Positions 52,403 through 61,505 of a DNA stretch of 64,000 bases are shown here, piece after piece. How positions within the stretch are numbered: the first letter of the stretch is position 1; every line of letters starts with the position of its first letter. This DNA is from Bacteroidota bacterium (lineage in GTDB: Bacteria > Bacteroidota > Ignavibacteria > UBA10030 > UBA8401), in assembly GCA_041658205.1 (NCBI GenBank), contig JBBAAO010000001.1, forward strand, positions 2,666,001 to 2,730,000. The letters run 5' to 3'. A program made the translations under genes and the position numbers. Below the pieces are notes generated by a model, which was not told the origin of the DNA, ran no database searches, and saw only the letters and a program-made list of their open reading frames with translations.

Positions 52403-54491
52403 ATTTTGCTCGCGCTTCTCTTAATAATATCCATGCAAGAACACCAAACACCGCAACTGCAAGAAAATCAAAATTCCATAAGAACGGTAAATATCTAAAC
52501 GCAAATGCAATAGGCATCGGCAGTCCTGTTTCATCATCAACAAATCCAGGGATAAAATTGAGGAATGCTCCGGCAACACCGACTAATGCCCCGCCTGCAA
52601 TGAGACCTGAAGATAATAATGTCCCTTCGCTTTCTTCCGTATCATCGGGAACGCGATTATATTTCCAGTCGGCGATCTTCCGCACAATTCCGCCGATAAA
52701 GATTGGCATGGTTGAGGAAAGCGGCAGATAAAATCCAACAGCAAATGTCAGAGAATGAATTCCGAGCAATTCCATAAACAATGCAATGGATGCACCAATC
52801 ATGATCAATCCCCACGGAAGTTTTTGCTCCAGTAACCCCGTAATCAACACCGCCATCAAATTCGATTGTGGAGCGGCCAGCTCTCGTCCGCCGATTCCAT
52901 CTTCACGTTTGAAGATTGCTTTTTTGCTCTCTTGATCAACAAGATAATTACCCGGCTCAATTCCTTCAACACCGTTTATTTTAACAAGTAAATATTCTTT
53001 CCCATCTCGGCCCGTCATTGTTTCGGAGCGTTGATAATGCTCTGCAGAAACAGCAAATGGATTCTGCATCGGTATTTCTTTTGATTGACTTTCATTTAAC
53101 AATAGCATTGTAACGCCAACAATCGCGGCAGAAGTAACTACCCCGATAAGAATCGCTAACTGTTGTGAACTTGGTGTAGATCCAAGCAAATGCCCAGTCT
53201 TCAAATCTTGCGCAGTTGTTCCTGCGTTACTGATGGCAATACATACAACTGCACCGATAACAAGCGCGAGATATGTATATTCCTGCCCGCCCCAGCCGAC
53301 GGCGAGAAAAATCAAACAGGTTCCCATCAACACGGCAATCGTCATTCCGGAAAGTGGACTTGATGATGAACCGACAATTCCGGTAATCCGTGCTGAGACA
53401 ACAGAAAATAGGAATCCGAAAACGATGATAAGAATTGCGCCAAGAAGATTCACTCGAAACGTCGGCACAAGCCAGATAAACAAAATTAATAAAACAATCC
53501 CTATCCCGACAATTGAAATCGGTGTATCACGTTCTGTCCGTGGAATTTCTGCTTTGGAAGTATTTCCACTACGTTCCATCGCAAGTTGTTTTATTGATGC
53601 ACTGAGTGAATCCCAAATGGAAGGAAGTGCACGAAACAATCCAACAACACCGCCGGTTGCAACAGCTCCGGCTCCAATGTATTTAATATAATTTCGCCAC
53701 AACTGATCGGGGGACATTTCGTTGATCGGAATTGTTCCGGGATAAATCGGCGATGATGCCACCGAACCGATAAACGCAATCAGCGGCGAGATAATGAACG
53801 CGGCCATTAAACCACCACCGACCATCATCAACGATGTGTTCCATCCGATAATATATCCGACACCCATTAATTCCGGTGCAATATCCATTGATACTGACGA
53901 ACCTTTGTAAAATGGAAATGCATAACCAACGCTCGGTTTCCAAAATCCAAACAACGTCGACATTCCTTTCCATATTGCACCGAGACCAATTCCTTTAAAT
54001 ATTTTTGTTGCCGACGTTCCTCCTACCTCTCCTGCTTTAATAATTTCTGCGCAAGCTGTTCCTTCCGGAAAACGGAGATTCTCATGTTCTTTGACGATTA
54101 AATATCTGCGAAGTGGAATCATCAACAGCACACCAAGTGCGCCACCGGTCAAAGCTATCAGCAAAGTGATTGAAGTTTTTAACGGGAAACCGAGAAAAAT
54201 AAGCGCAGGGATGGTAAATACCACAGCCGCCGCAACAGATTCACCCGCAGAACCGACTGTCTGCACAATATTATTTTCCAAAACCGTATTCCCTTTAAGT
54301 TTTTTCAGAATGGTAATTGCCATCACTGCGATTGGAATGGAAGCGGATGTCGTCAATCCGACACGAAGACCAAGATAGACCGATGCAGCGCCGAAAACGA
54401 TGCCGAGAATTGCTCCAAGAACAATTCCGCGCAAAGACATTTCCAATGGAGAATCGTTCGGAGAGATATAGGGGACAAATGGTTTAGACAT
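52401..54491 (-). CDS. OPT-family oligopeptide transporter
   Basis: A 696-residue membrane protein with about fourteen transmembrane segments. Repeated family blocks: SLRGIVLGAILGIVFGAASVYLGLR (begins near residue 20), VLENNIVQTVGSAGESVA, RYLIVKEHENLRFPEGTACAEI, GVGYIIGWNTSL and GTTAQDLKTGHLLGSTPSSQ. It imports oligopeptides or metal chelates with protons. It is a paralogue of the transporter at 57742, which shares the same blocks. An extra-membrane insert (about 470-520) separates the two. Confidence 0.93.
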   Translation of the reverse strand: MSKPFVPYISPNDSPLEMSLRGIVLGAILGIVFGAASVYLGLRVGLTTSASIPIAVMAITILKKLKGNTVLENNIVQTVGSAGESVAAAVVFTIPALIFLGFPLKTSITLLIALTGGALGVLLMIPLRRYLIVKEHENLRFPEGTACAEIIKAGEVGGTSATKIFKGIGLGAIWKGMSTLFGFWKPSVGYAFPFYKGSSVSMDIAPELMGVGYIIGWNTSLMMVGGGLMAAFIISPLIAFIGSVASSPIYPGTIPINEMSPDQLWRNYIKYIGAGAVATGGVVGLFRALPSIWDSLSASIKQLAMERSGNTSKAEIPRTERDTPISIVGIGIVLLILFIWLVPTFRVNLLGAILIIVFGFLFSVVSARITGIVGSSSSPLSGMTIAVLMGTCLIFLAVGWGGQEYTYLALVIGAVVCIAISNAGTTAQDLKTGHLLGSTPSSQQLAILIGVVTSAAIVGVTMLLLNESQSKEIPMQNPFAVSAEHYQRSETMTGRDGKEYLLVKINGVEGIEPGNYLVDQESKKAIFKREDGIGGRELAAPQSNLMAVLITGLLEQKLPWGLIMIGASIALFMELLGIHSLTFAVGFYLPLSSTMPIFIGGIVRKIADWKYNRVPDDTEESEGTLLSSGLIAGGALVGVAGAFLNFIPGFVDDETGLPMPIAFAFRYLPFLWNFDFLAVAVFGVLAWILLREARAK

Positions 54492-54561
54492 AGGAACCCG
54501 TTTGATTGAATAAAATTAGATGTGTGAATATAGAGAAAATGAGAGACGAACAAAAGCAATT

Positions 54562-54999
54562 TTACTTCATGACAATCATATTGGAACTGCAGGTTGCGAC
54601 CAATTTGCCTTTACTATTGTATGCTTCGCCGGACAAATGTATTGAGACAGGACCACGCGATACCACACGAACGGTCACTGTCAACGTTTCGCCCAGACCG
54701 ATTGAACGGATATATTGTGTATGCATATCCAACGTTGAACAAGGATTTTTTGCGGCTACATAACTCAAAGGACCAAAGGCATTGTCGAACGCTGCAGTGA
54801 CGAAGCCCCCTTGCATCACACGCATGGGATTTAACATTTCTTCTGTAACAACAACTTCAATCTTCAACATTGTCCGTGATTCATAATCCAGCTCTTTCAC
54901 CTTCATCCACTTGTAACAATTTGGGGGGACCTTTGCCTGGGGAAATTGTTTCGCTAACTGTTCCATTTCGGAATTGAAGATGTCGAGTGAATTGTTCAT
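54562..54999 (-). CDS. PaaI-type hotdog thioesterase
   Basis: A 145-residue hotdog protein. Motifs are MRVMQGGFVTAAFDNAFGPL (with the catalytic Asp/Asn loop), HTQYIRSIGLGETLTVTVRV and YNSKGKLVATCSSNMIV. Such enzymes hydrolyse acyl-CoA thioesters. The start overlaps the stop of the preceding membrane-protein gene by four bases. Its substrate is not known. Confidence 0.85.
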   Translation of the reverse strand: MNNSLDIFNSEMEQLAKQFPQAKVPPNCYKWMKVKELDYESRTMLKIEVVVTEEMLNPMRVMQGGFVTAAFDNAFGPLSYVAAKNPCSTLDMHTQYIRSIGLGETLTVTVRVVSRGPVSIHLSGEAYNSKGKLVATCSSNMIVMK

Positions 55000-56051
55000 G
55001 GATTTGACTCATTCTTTGTTAAAAATTTAACATCGGCAATTTTCACTATTTCGGATCCCGTTGTGATTCTGGAAGACCGCAACTGCAAATTTAACAGAGA
55101 AACTTTAAATGACATAGTGGGTTGAATCGATTCATTCATTGCTTCATCAAAGATTGATTGTTGACATTCCACATTGATCGTACTAAAAAATGGTACATAG
55201 AGCGTGAACCATTCTTGAGCAATAAGAATTTGCAGAGATTCATACACCCGCTCCACCAGACGATTTTGTTCTGCTGATGTTTGTATGGGAATCTTTTTTT
55301 CGACAGGAAATCGAATATGTACATCAAGATTTCTGATAAGAGGATTAATTTTAAAATGGACCATATGTTTGAGCAGCGCATGCAGGGTGTTATCCAACAA
55401 TTGAAACCGGAATGAAACCGACACATCGGTAGTCTTTTTTGCATTCAACTGTTCCACTTCTTCAAAATATTCCGGCGGGTATTGCTTTTTCGTTTCCCTT
55501 AATTCTTCGATGGATACCTTTTTGAATGTTGTTACCTGCTGATCAAACGGAGTGGCGATGACATCATCGGTAAATGGTTTTCCATGAACTTCTTGGTATA
55601 ATTTTTTCATTTTATCATTGCCAATCTGCTCCTGCGTATCGACATCCTTCAATCGAAAATAGTTGCCAAAGAGCAATGAAGTCTTCATAAAATTCCGCAT
55701 CTCATCAATATTCAATTTCTCAGGGCGATTTGTATATACTCGCACAAGCAATCCTGTAAGGAGCATTATGCCAATAAATTGTAAGAATGCAGATGGATTG
55801 AGAATGACTTCATAAGCCATCAGAAGAACATTCAGAAAAAAATCGAGCACAAAAAACAGTACAGCGTACGACATGAACGCTGAACCGACCCGTTCGACGA
55901 CTGAGTGCGTGTTGGATTGTAGAATTGCATTATAGAGCATCATGGCTACAAAATAGGAACCAACAAAGGCTATGAAATCTATCTGTAATGGAAGCATTAT
56001 TGTTTTCGTAGGATGATATCGAATGTAGCAAGAAACCGTTCTTGATGCCAT
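54996..56051 (-). CDS. Uncharacterised membrane-anchored protein
   Basis: A protein of 351 residues from the first ATG, or 333 from MLPLQIDFIAF (ATG ending at 55997), which looks like the better start. Three or four transmembrane helices occupy the first 125 residues, followed by a soluble C-terminal domain with mixed helix and strand. No domain is recognised. Its last codons overlap the thioesterase start, so the pair is coupled. I cannot suggest a function. Confidence 0.6.
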   Translation of the reverse strand: MASRTVSCYIRYHPTKTIMLPLQIDFIAFVGSYFVAMMLYNAILQSNTHSVVERVGSAFMSYAVLFFVLDFFLNVLLMAYEVILNPSAFLQFIGIMLLTGLLVRVYTNRPEKLNIDEMRNFMKTSLLFGNYFRLKDVDTQEQIGNDKMKKLYQEVHGKPFTDDVIATPFDQQVTTFKKVSIEELRETKKQYPPEYFEEVEQLNAKKTTDVSVSFRFQLLDNTLHALLKHMVHFKINPLIRNLDVHIRFPVEKKIPIQTSAEQNRLVERVYESLQILIAQEWFTLYVPFFSTINVECQQSIFDEAMNESIQPTMSFKVSLLNLQLRSSRITTGSEIVKIADVKFLTKNESNP

Positions 56052-56080
56052 ACCAGTTCAGTAAGATATTGATTAAACAA

Positions 56081-56106
56081 CAACGCCGGAGAACACTCCG
56101 GCGTTA
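56081..56106 (-). terminator. Rho-independent terminator of pepD
   Basis: The stem AACGCCGGAG / CTCCGGCGTT with loop AACA, followed on the minus strand by a T-rich tract, lies about 25 bases beyond the pepD stop. Confidence 0.75.
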
Positions 56107-56128
56107 TCGAAAATCGATAATTGGGTAT

Positions 56129-57583
56129 TTAATTTACATTCTTTAAGATTTCAAGAGTAAATGTCCAAAATTTTTCCACGGTATCAATATGAATCTTTTC
56201 ATCAGGCGAATGAACACCTTCTAAGGTTGGTCCATAGGAGAGCATATCCATACCGGGATATTTTTCACCAATAATCCCACATTCAAGTCCCGCATGAATT
56301 GCTTTCACATGCGGTTCCACTCCGTAGAGTCCTTTATAAGAATTTTTTGCAACGGATAGGATTTTTGAATTCAAATTCGGTTTCCAACCCGGATATCCTT
56401 CGGTATGCTGTGCTTTAGCTCCGCCAAGTATAAAGATTGACGCCATTGACTGCAGCGCTTCAGAAATTTCCGAAGAGACCGAGCTGCGTTGGCTGGTGAT
56501 GATTTCAATCTGCTTTTTATCCGTTTTAATAATCGCAACGTTGGTGGATGTTTCAACAAGCTCAGGAATATCCGCACTCATTTTTAATACGCCATGCGGT
56601 AGTGCGGAAATCGTCTGGAATAACGATGATTGAAGAACTTTTTTCACAACCTTCCCCTTTTTCACCTCTACTTGTTCTGATGTGATGATAAGATCCGGTT
56701 CGACAGACGAAAGTTCCGCTTTAATTGTATCGTTCCACTGTGCGATAATTTTGGTAGCTTTTTTCAAATCCTTTTTGGAGACAAATATTATCGCTTCAGC
56801 TTCGCGAGGAATTGCGTTGCTCTTATTTCCCCCTTCGATGGAAGAAAGACGGGCGCCAACACTTTCCAATCCTATCAATACACGATTGATGATTTTTATC
56901 GAGTTTCCTCTTCCTTTATCAATCTCAAGACCAGAGTGACCTCCTTTTAATCCTTTCACAATCACTTTTACTGCAACTGTTCCTTTTGGTGCGTTTTCTT
57001 GCGCAAGTTTCCATGTGCCAATCGTATTCCGTCCCCCAGAACAACCGACGAACAGAGAACCCTCTTCTTCTGAATCAAGATTGATCAACGTTTTACTTTC
57101 CAGGAATCCCGGTTTAAGATTATTTGCACCGGTCAGCCCAGTTTCTTCATCAACAGTAAAGAGCAGTTCCAGCGGACCATGTTGAATTGATCGGTCTTCC
57201 ATCACCGCAAGATTTGTGGCAACGGCAACACCGTTGTCTGCTCCAAGCGTTGTGCCGTTTGCCATCAACATATTTCCTTTACGCACAAGTTCGATGGGAT
57301 CCTTCGTGAAGTCGTGCACTTTCTCTTTATTTTTTTCCGGAACCATATCCAGATGTCCCTGCAAACAAACGGATGGCGCATTTTCTCTTCCTGAAGTTGC
57401 CGGGACTTTCACGACAACATTCATTTTTTTATCCTGCTTTGCTTCAAGACCAAACTGTTTTGCAACACTCATAACATATGCGGCAATAGCTTTTTCATTT
57501 TTTGAACCTCGTGGAATTTTGCTAATCTCGGCAAAATATTTCCATAGAAGTTGCGGTTCTAATCCTTTAATTGCTTCTGACAT
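56129..57583 (-). CDS. pepD: Aminoacyl-histidine dipeptidase PepD
   Basis: A 484-residue M20 metallopeptidase. Metal and active-site blocks: VCLQGHLDMVPEKNKE, GTTLGADNGVAVATNLAVM, LLFTVDEETGLTGANN, LINLDSEEEGSLFVGCSGG, LKGGHSGLEIDKGRGN and AIHAGLECGIIGEKYP. PepD hydrolyses Xaa-His and other dipeptides with zinc. It lies between the two OPT transporter genes (with a thioesterase and a membrane-protein gene on one side), so uptake and cleavage of peptides are linked. Confidence 0.94.
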   Translation of the reverse strand: MSEAIKGLEPQLLWKYFAEISKIPRGSKNEKAIAAYVMSVAKQFGLEAKQDKKMNVVVKVPATSGRENAPSVCLQGHLDMVPEKNKEKVHDFTKDPIELVRKGNMLMANGTTLGADNGVAVATNLAVMEDRSIQHGPLELLFTVDEETGLTGANNLKPGFLESKTLINLDSEEEGSLFVGCSGGRNTIGTWKLAQENAPKGTVAVKVIVKGLKGGHSGLEIDKGRGNSIKIINRVLIGLESVGARLSSIEGGNKSNAIPREAEAIIFVSKKDLKKATKIIAQWNDTIKAELSSVEPDLIITSEQVEVKKGKVVKKVLQSSLFQTISALPHGVLKMSADIPELVETSTNVAIIKTDKKQIEIITSQRSSVSSEISEALQSMASIFILGGAKAQHTEGYPGWKPNLNSKILSVAKNSYKGLYGVEPHVKAIHAGLECGIIGEKYPGMDMLSYGPTLEGVHSPDEKIHIDTVEKFWTFTLEILKNVN

Positions 57584-57685
57584 AATTTTACCTCAATAAA
57601 TATTTAAGAGTTATATACAAAAAACCATTTTTCTAAAATACCGAGTTTTTCCTGTTGATACCACAAGATTGTACAGTCAAAAAAA

Positions 57686-57715
57686 AGTGGACGCATCCTT
57701 TCGAACACGTCCACT
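57686..57715 (-). terminator. Rho-independent terminator of the second OPT gene
   Basis: The stem AGTGGACG / CGTCCACT, followed by a long T run when read on the minus strand, lies about 30 bases beyond the OPT stop at 57742. Confidence 0.85.
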
Positions 57716-57741
57716 CAAAAAACAGGCTAAAACAGCTTGAA

Positions 57742-59781
57742 TTACTTCTTCATTGCCACTTTATACAATGTTAATCCCATTAATGTGAATGCTGCGACTC
57801 CAAGCAGTTCAAATCCGCTTGCACCAAGCATATGTTCAATGTTTGCTTCAATGCTCAACGCTTCCATGAAATCTTTTGCTTTCACTGTTGCAATGGCAAC
57901 AATAACACCAAAGAGAGCGCCCCCAGCAACAAGCCCTGTTGCAAATAAGCTGCCTTTACCGAGTTCGGCATCTTCGTGACCTTCACCTTTTCGTGTACGG
58001 AAATAATCAGCAACGCCTTTTATTGCACCGCCGGCAAAAATCGGTAACGTCGTTGAAAGCGGAAGATATAATCCGACGGCAAACGATAATGATTTTACTC
58101 CGCATAGTTCCATCACAATGGAAATAAACACTCCAACCAACACAAATTGCCAATCAAGATTGAAGGATAATAATCCTTTGATCAATGTCGCCATTAATGT
58201 TCCTTGCGGAGCGGGATAACTTTCGGTGCCGATGGCATGATAAATTCCTTGAGAGATCATTTCCGGCGTTGGTGTATCAAGAATCTGAACTGTCCAACCA
58301 ATTACCGCTGACGAAACGATAGCACCGATGAACAATGCGATCTGTTGAAATCTGGGAGTTGCTCCGACGATATATCCTGTTTTCAAATCTTGTGAAGTTG
58401 CACCCGCATTTGCTGCAGCAATACAAATCATTCCGCCGACAACAAGTGCCATCGGTTCATAGATCATTCCTGTCCAACCGATACCGATAAAGATCAACGA
58501 TGTTCCCATCAATGTTGCAATCGTCATTCCGGAGATCGGATTTGATGAAGAACCGATAATACCAACAATACGGCTTGAAACGGTTACGAAAAAGAAACCG
58601 AATACGATAATAAGAATTCCGAGAACGATCTTGCTAATAATTGAATCACCTGGAATAATCGGAAGAAGTGCAATAAGAAGAACCAGAGCAAGTGATCCGC
58701 CGATTACTGTAAGAAATGAGAGATCGTTTTCTGTTCGCGCAATTGATACACCCGCTTTTCTGCTTTTCAACGAAGCAATGCTTCCTTTAAATGAACTGAT
58801 AATGGTGGGAAGCGTTTTGAGCAATGTGATAAATCCACCTGCCGCAACCGCACCGGCACCAATTTGACGGACATACGCACGATACACAGCAGTAGCGGTA
58901 TTCGCAAATTCATGTGTTTCCGGATTCCATCCACCCGGACCGCCGGCGGTCAGAACATCCTTCAAATATCCTAACTTCACCAGTTGTTCGGCAATCACTA
59001 CTGTTGGAACAAGTGTCGCCAGCAATGGAATTAATCCAAGCCAAGCAAGCACACCGCCAGCAACAAGAACACCAGCGATCTTCGGTCCGATAATGTAGCC
59101 AACACCCATGTATTCCGGGGTGATCTCACCGTTGACTGTTGCCGACGGGAAAAATTTATTTGTCTGTTGTGTAACCCACGCCGGTGTTTCGGCAATAACG
59201 TGAAATACTTTTTGAAGCATTGCATACAAGAACGCAAATCCCAATCCTTGATACGCTGTTTTGGAAAAGTCCCCGCCTTTTTCACCCGCGATCAACACAG
59301 ATGCACAGGCAGTTCCTTCGGGATACGGAAGTGTCTCATGCTCCTGAACAATTAATGATCGACGAAGCGGGATCATCATCATCGTACCCAAAATTCCACC
59401 GAGCATGGCAAGGGTGAAGATTGTCCAATAATTAAAGTACGCTGCTCCTCCGCTTTCAATGGAAAGGAATAAGAATCCAGGAAGCGTAAAGACCACACCG
59501 GCTGCAATGGATTCACCGGCGGAACCTGTTGTTTGAATGATGTTATTTTCAAGAATCGTAGTTCGGAACAACTTCTTTCCAAGTGAGATGGCAATAACAG
59601 CGATGGGAATGGATGCTGAAACGGTCAGTCCCGCTTTCAGCGCCAGGTACACTGTTGACGCACCAAAAACGATTCCAAAAAATCCGCCAAGAAGAATTGA
59701 TTTAATGGTAAATTCAGGAATGATCTGCGTATCCGCGATGAACGGCGCAAACTTTCCTGTTGGTTGTTGAAGTGAAGACAT
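57742..59781 (-). CDS. OPT-family oligopeptide transporter (second copy)
   Basis: A 679-residue paralogue of the protein at 52401, with TIKSILLGGFFGIVFGASTV, TILENNIIQTTGSAGESIAA, RSLIVQEHETLPYPEGTACA, GVGYIIGPKIAGVLV, SNPISGMTIATLMG and AGATSQDLKTGYIVGATPRF. It has about fourteen transmembrane segments. It should import oligopeptides. Sequence resemblance to the first copy is strong throughout, so an old duplication is likely. Confidence 0.93.
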   Translation of the reverse strand: MSSLQQPTGKFAPFIADTQIIPEFTIKSILLGGFFGIVFGASTVYLALKAGLTVSASIPIAVIAISLGKKLFRTTILENNIIQTTGSAGESIAAGVVFTLPGFLFLSIESGGAAYFNYWTIFTLAMLGGILGTMMMIPLRRSLIVQEHETLPYPEGTACASVLIAGEKGGDFSKTAYQGLGFAFLYAMLQKVFHVIAETPAWVTQQTNKFFPSATVNGEITPEYMGVGYIIGPKIAGVLVAGGVLAWLGLIPLLATLVPTVVIAEQLVKLGYLKDVLTAGGPGGWNPETHEFANTATAVYRAYVRQIGAGAVAAGGFITLLKTLPTIISSFKGSIASLKSRKAGVSIARTENDLSFLTVIGGSLALVLLIALLPIIPGDSIISKIVLGILIIVFGFFFVTVSSRIVGIIGSSSNPISGMTIATLMGTSLIFIGIGWTGMIYEPMALVVGGMICIAAANAGATSQDLKTGYIVGATPRFQQIALFIGAIVSSAVIGWTVQILDTPTPEMISQGIYHAIGTESYPAPQGTLMATLIKGLLSFNLDWQFVLVGVFISIVMELCGVKSLSFAVGLYLPLSTTLPIFAGGAIKGVADYFRTRKGEGHEDAELGKGSLFATGLVAGGALFGVIVAIATVKAKDFMEALSIEANIEHMLGASGFELLGVAAFTLMGLTLYKVAMKK

Positions 59782-59812
59782 CGGTTTCTCCCCGATTAAT
59801 TAATGATAGAGG

Positions 59813-60475
59813 TTAAGGAACAAAAAATAATTCATTTTCAAGCGATCGATAGAATTCATTCATCATCACGCTGCTGCGAATTGCAGAAGAACTTGTCGAT
59901 GTGCCATTGCTAACGGTTACTTTGGTTATAGCAGGCACAATCTTGGTTGCTGTATCTGAAAATGCATAATATTGAATGCTCAAAATATATTTATAGCTTT
60001 CAATCGTAGTATTGACATGATGGTTCTCAGAGTGATGATGTTCTGTTGTCTCCTTATTGGATGATTGTGTCGAAGACGAAGAATTCGAAGATGCCGCGTC
60101 AACAATCATAATGATCAATCCAAACACCAGCAAGATACTTAAGAATGTAAAGAACACTTCGCCGGCCGATGGTTTTGTTTTGATTGTGCTGACCGGCTGC
60201 ACGTCTTCGATAATTGGCGATGTAGTATATTTCTCCGCACTGATCAATCCTATGTTTGCATCACTCACCGTTACAACATATCCGAGTTTCTGAAGTGCCG
60301 ATATCGATAATCGATACACTTTCTCCTTGTGTTTGGAGAACATTTTATAACTCGGTGCTTCAACACTTTTCCCTGCAGGCTGAACCATCCCGGTCTGACG
60401 AGATGAACTGCAGCCAATAGTTGAAAAGAGTGAAAATAGTATTATCGTACTATATACCAGCAATGGTTTTGTCAC
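59813..60475 (-). CDS. Predicted lipoprotein with a transmembrane segment
   Basis: A 220-residue protein with a signal II peptide ending in the lipobox FSTIGC (Cys about residue 22). A folded part (about 40-90) resembles periplasmic strands with SALQKLGYVVTVSDANIGLI. A transmembrane helix then follows (about 108-127), a Ser/His-rich stretch (NSSSSTQSSNK, HHHSENHH) and a C-terminal strand region. No family is known to me. The combination of lipid anchor and internal membrane helix is unusual. Confidence 0.65.
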   Translation of the reverse strand: MTKPLLVYSTIILFSLFSTIGCSSSRQTGMVQPAGKSVEAPSYKMFSKHKEKVYRLSISALQKLGYVVTVSDANIGLISAEKYTTSPIIEDVQPVSTIKTKPSAGEVFFTFLSILLVFGLIIMIVDAASSNSSSSTQSSNKETTEHHHSENHHVNTTIESYKYILSIQYYAFSDTATKIVPAITKVTVSNGTSTSSSAIRSSVMMNEFYRSLENELFFVP

Positions 60476-60544
60476 GGTCTAACCTCCAGATGGTTGATGA
60501 ATGTAATTACCGTAACAAAAATTTTCCTTGTTCTCCTTTTTCTA

Positions 60545-61447
60545 TTACTGTCCAATACCAAACATTGCTTTAAAAACGTTACCCGCCATTTGAGGATTTT
60601 CTTTCAAGCGGCGAACGGAATATGCATACCAGTCTTTCCCAAACGGAACATAGACCCGTAATCGATGTCCTTCTTCAATCAATCGTTTGCGCGTCTCATC
60701 ACGGACACCGAGAAGCATCTGAAACTCATATCGATCTTTTGCGACATTCATTTCAACAATCATCTTTTTTGCGCCATTGATCAACACATCATCATGTGTT
60801 GCAATACCAACATAACTTCCACCTTCAAATAGCATGCGAAGGAGTTTCAAATAATTATCCTGAATCCCTATTCGATCTTTAATCGCCACATCGGCCGGTT
60901 CAACATAGATTCCTTTGCAGAGACGTACATTCGCTTTATCGGCTACCAGCGAACGAATATCGCTCTCACTACGATGGAGATATGCTTGAATAACAATTCC
61001 AACTTTTTCATAGCGCGATCTCATAGTGCGATAAATTTCGATCGTATCATCAGTGCACGTTCTGTCTTCCATATCGATACGAACAAAATTACCAAACTTC
61101 TTTGCCGTTTCAACAATGCTATTTGTATTGTCCGCGCAAAACTGTTTGTCCATCTTTAGACCAAGCGAAGTCAGTTTAATGGACAAATTTGAATCAAGCT
61201 GATGTTCAGCAATAGCAGCCAGAACAGATGTACTTCCATTCCGGCTTCCAACAGCTTGATCTTTCGTAAAAATATCTTCACCAAGCACGTCAACGGTCGC
61301 CATTGCTTTCATGGTGTTCAGATTTCGGACGGTCGAAACTGCATCGGAGAGTGAGGCACCGGCAATATATCTTCCGGCTACTTTTGCAACAATTGCTTTG
61401 GGAACGTAAGGAAGTGTTCCAACGATAAGATTATTTAATAATTTCAT
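60545..61447 (-). CDS. Proline dehydrogenase (monofunctional PutA)
   Basis: A 300-residue FAD TIM-barrel PRODH. Blocks: ATVDVLGEDIF, VRIDMEDRTCTDDTIEIYR, VGIVIQAYLHRSESDIR, VRLCKGIYVEPADVA, VGIATHDDVLINGA and FQMLLGVRDETRKRLIEEGH, ending VYVPFGKDWYAYSVRRLKEN (FAD and proline site). It oxidises proline to pyrroline-5-carboxylate and sends electrons to quinones. The partner P5C dehydrogenase is not in view. Confidence 0.95.
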   Translation of the reverse strand: MKLLNNLIVGTLPYVPKAIVAKVAGRYIAGASLSDAVSTVRNLNTMKAMATVDVLGEDIFTKDQAVGSRNGSTSVLAAIAEHQLDSNLSIKLTSLGLKMDKQFCADNTNSIVETAKKFGNFVRIDMEDRTCTDDTIEIYRTMRSRYEKVGIVIQAYLHRSESDIRSLVADKANVRLCKGIYVEPADVAIKDRIGIQDNYLKLLRMLFEGGSYVGIATHDDVLINGAKKMIVEMNVAKDRYEFQMLLGVRDETRKRLIEEGHRLRVYVPFGKDWYAYSVRRLKENPQMAGNVFKAMFGIGQ

Positions 61448-61505
61448 ACACCATTTTTGGGATCGGCAGAATATGTTTTATCCCGCCGATTTGTGGGTAA
61501 ATTAA

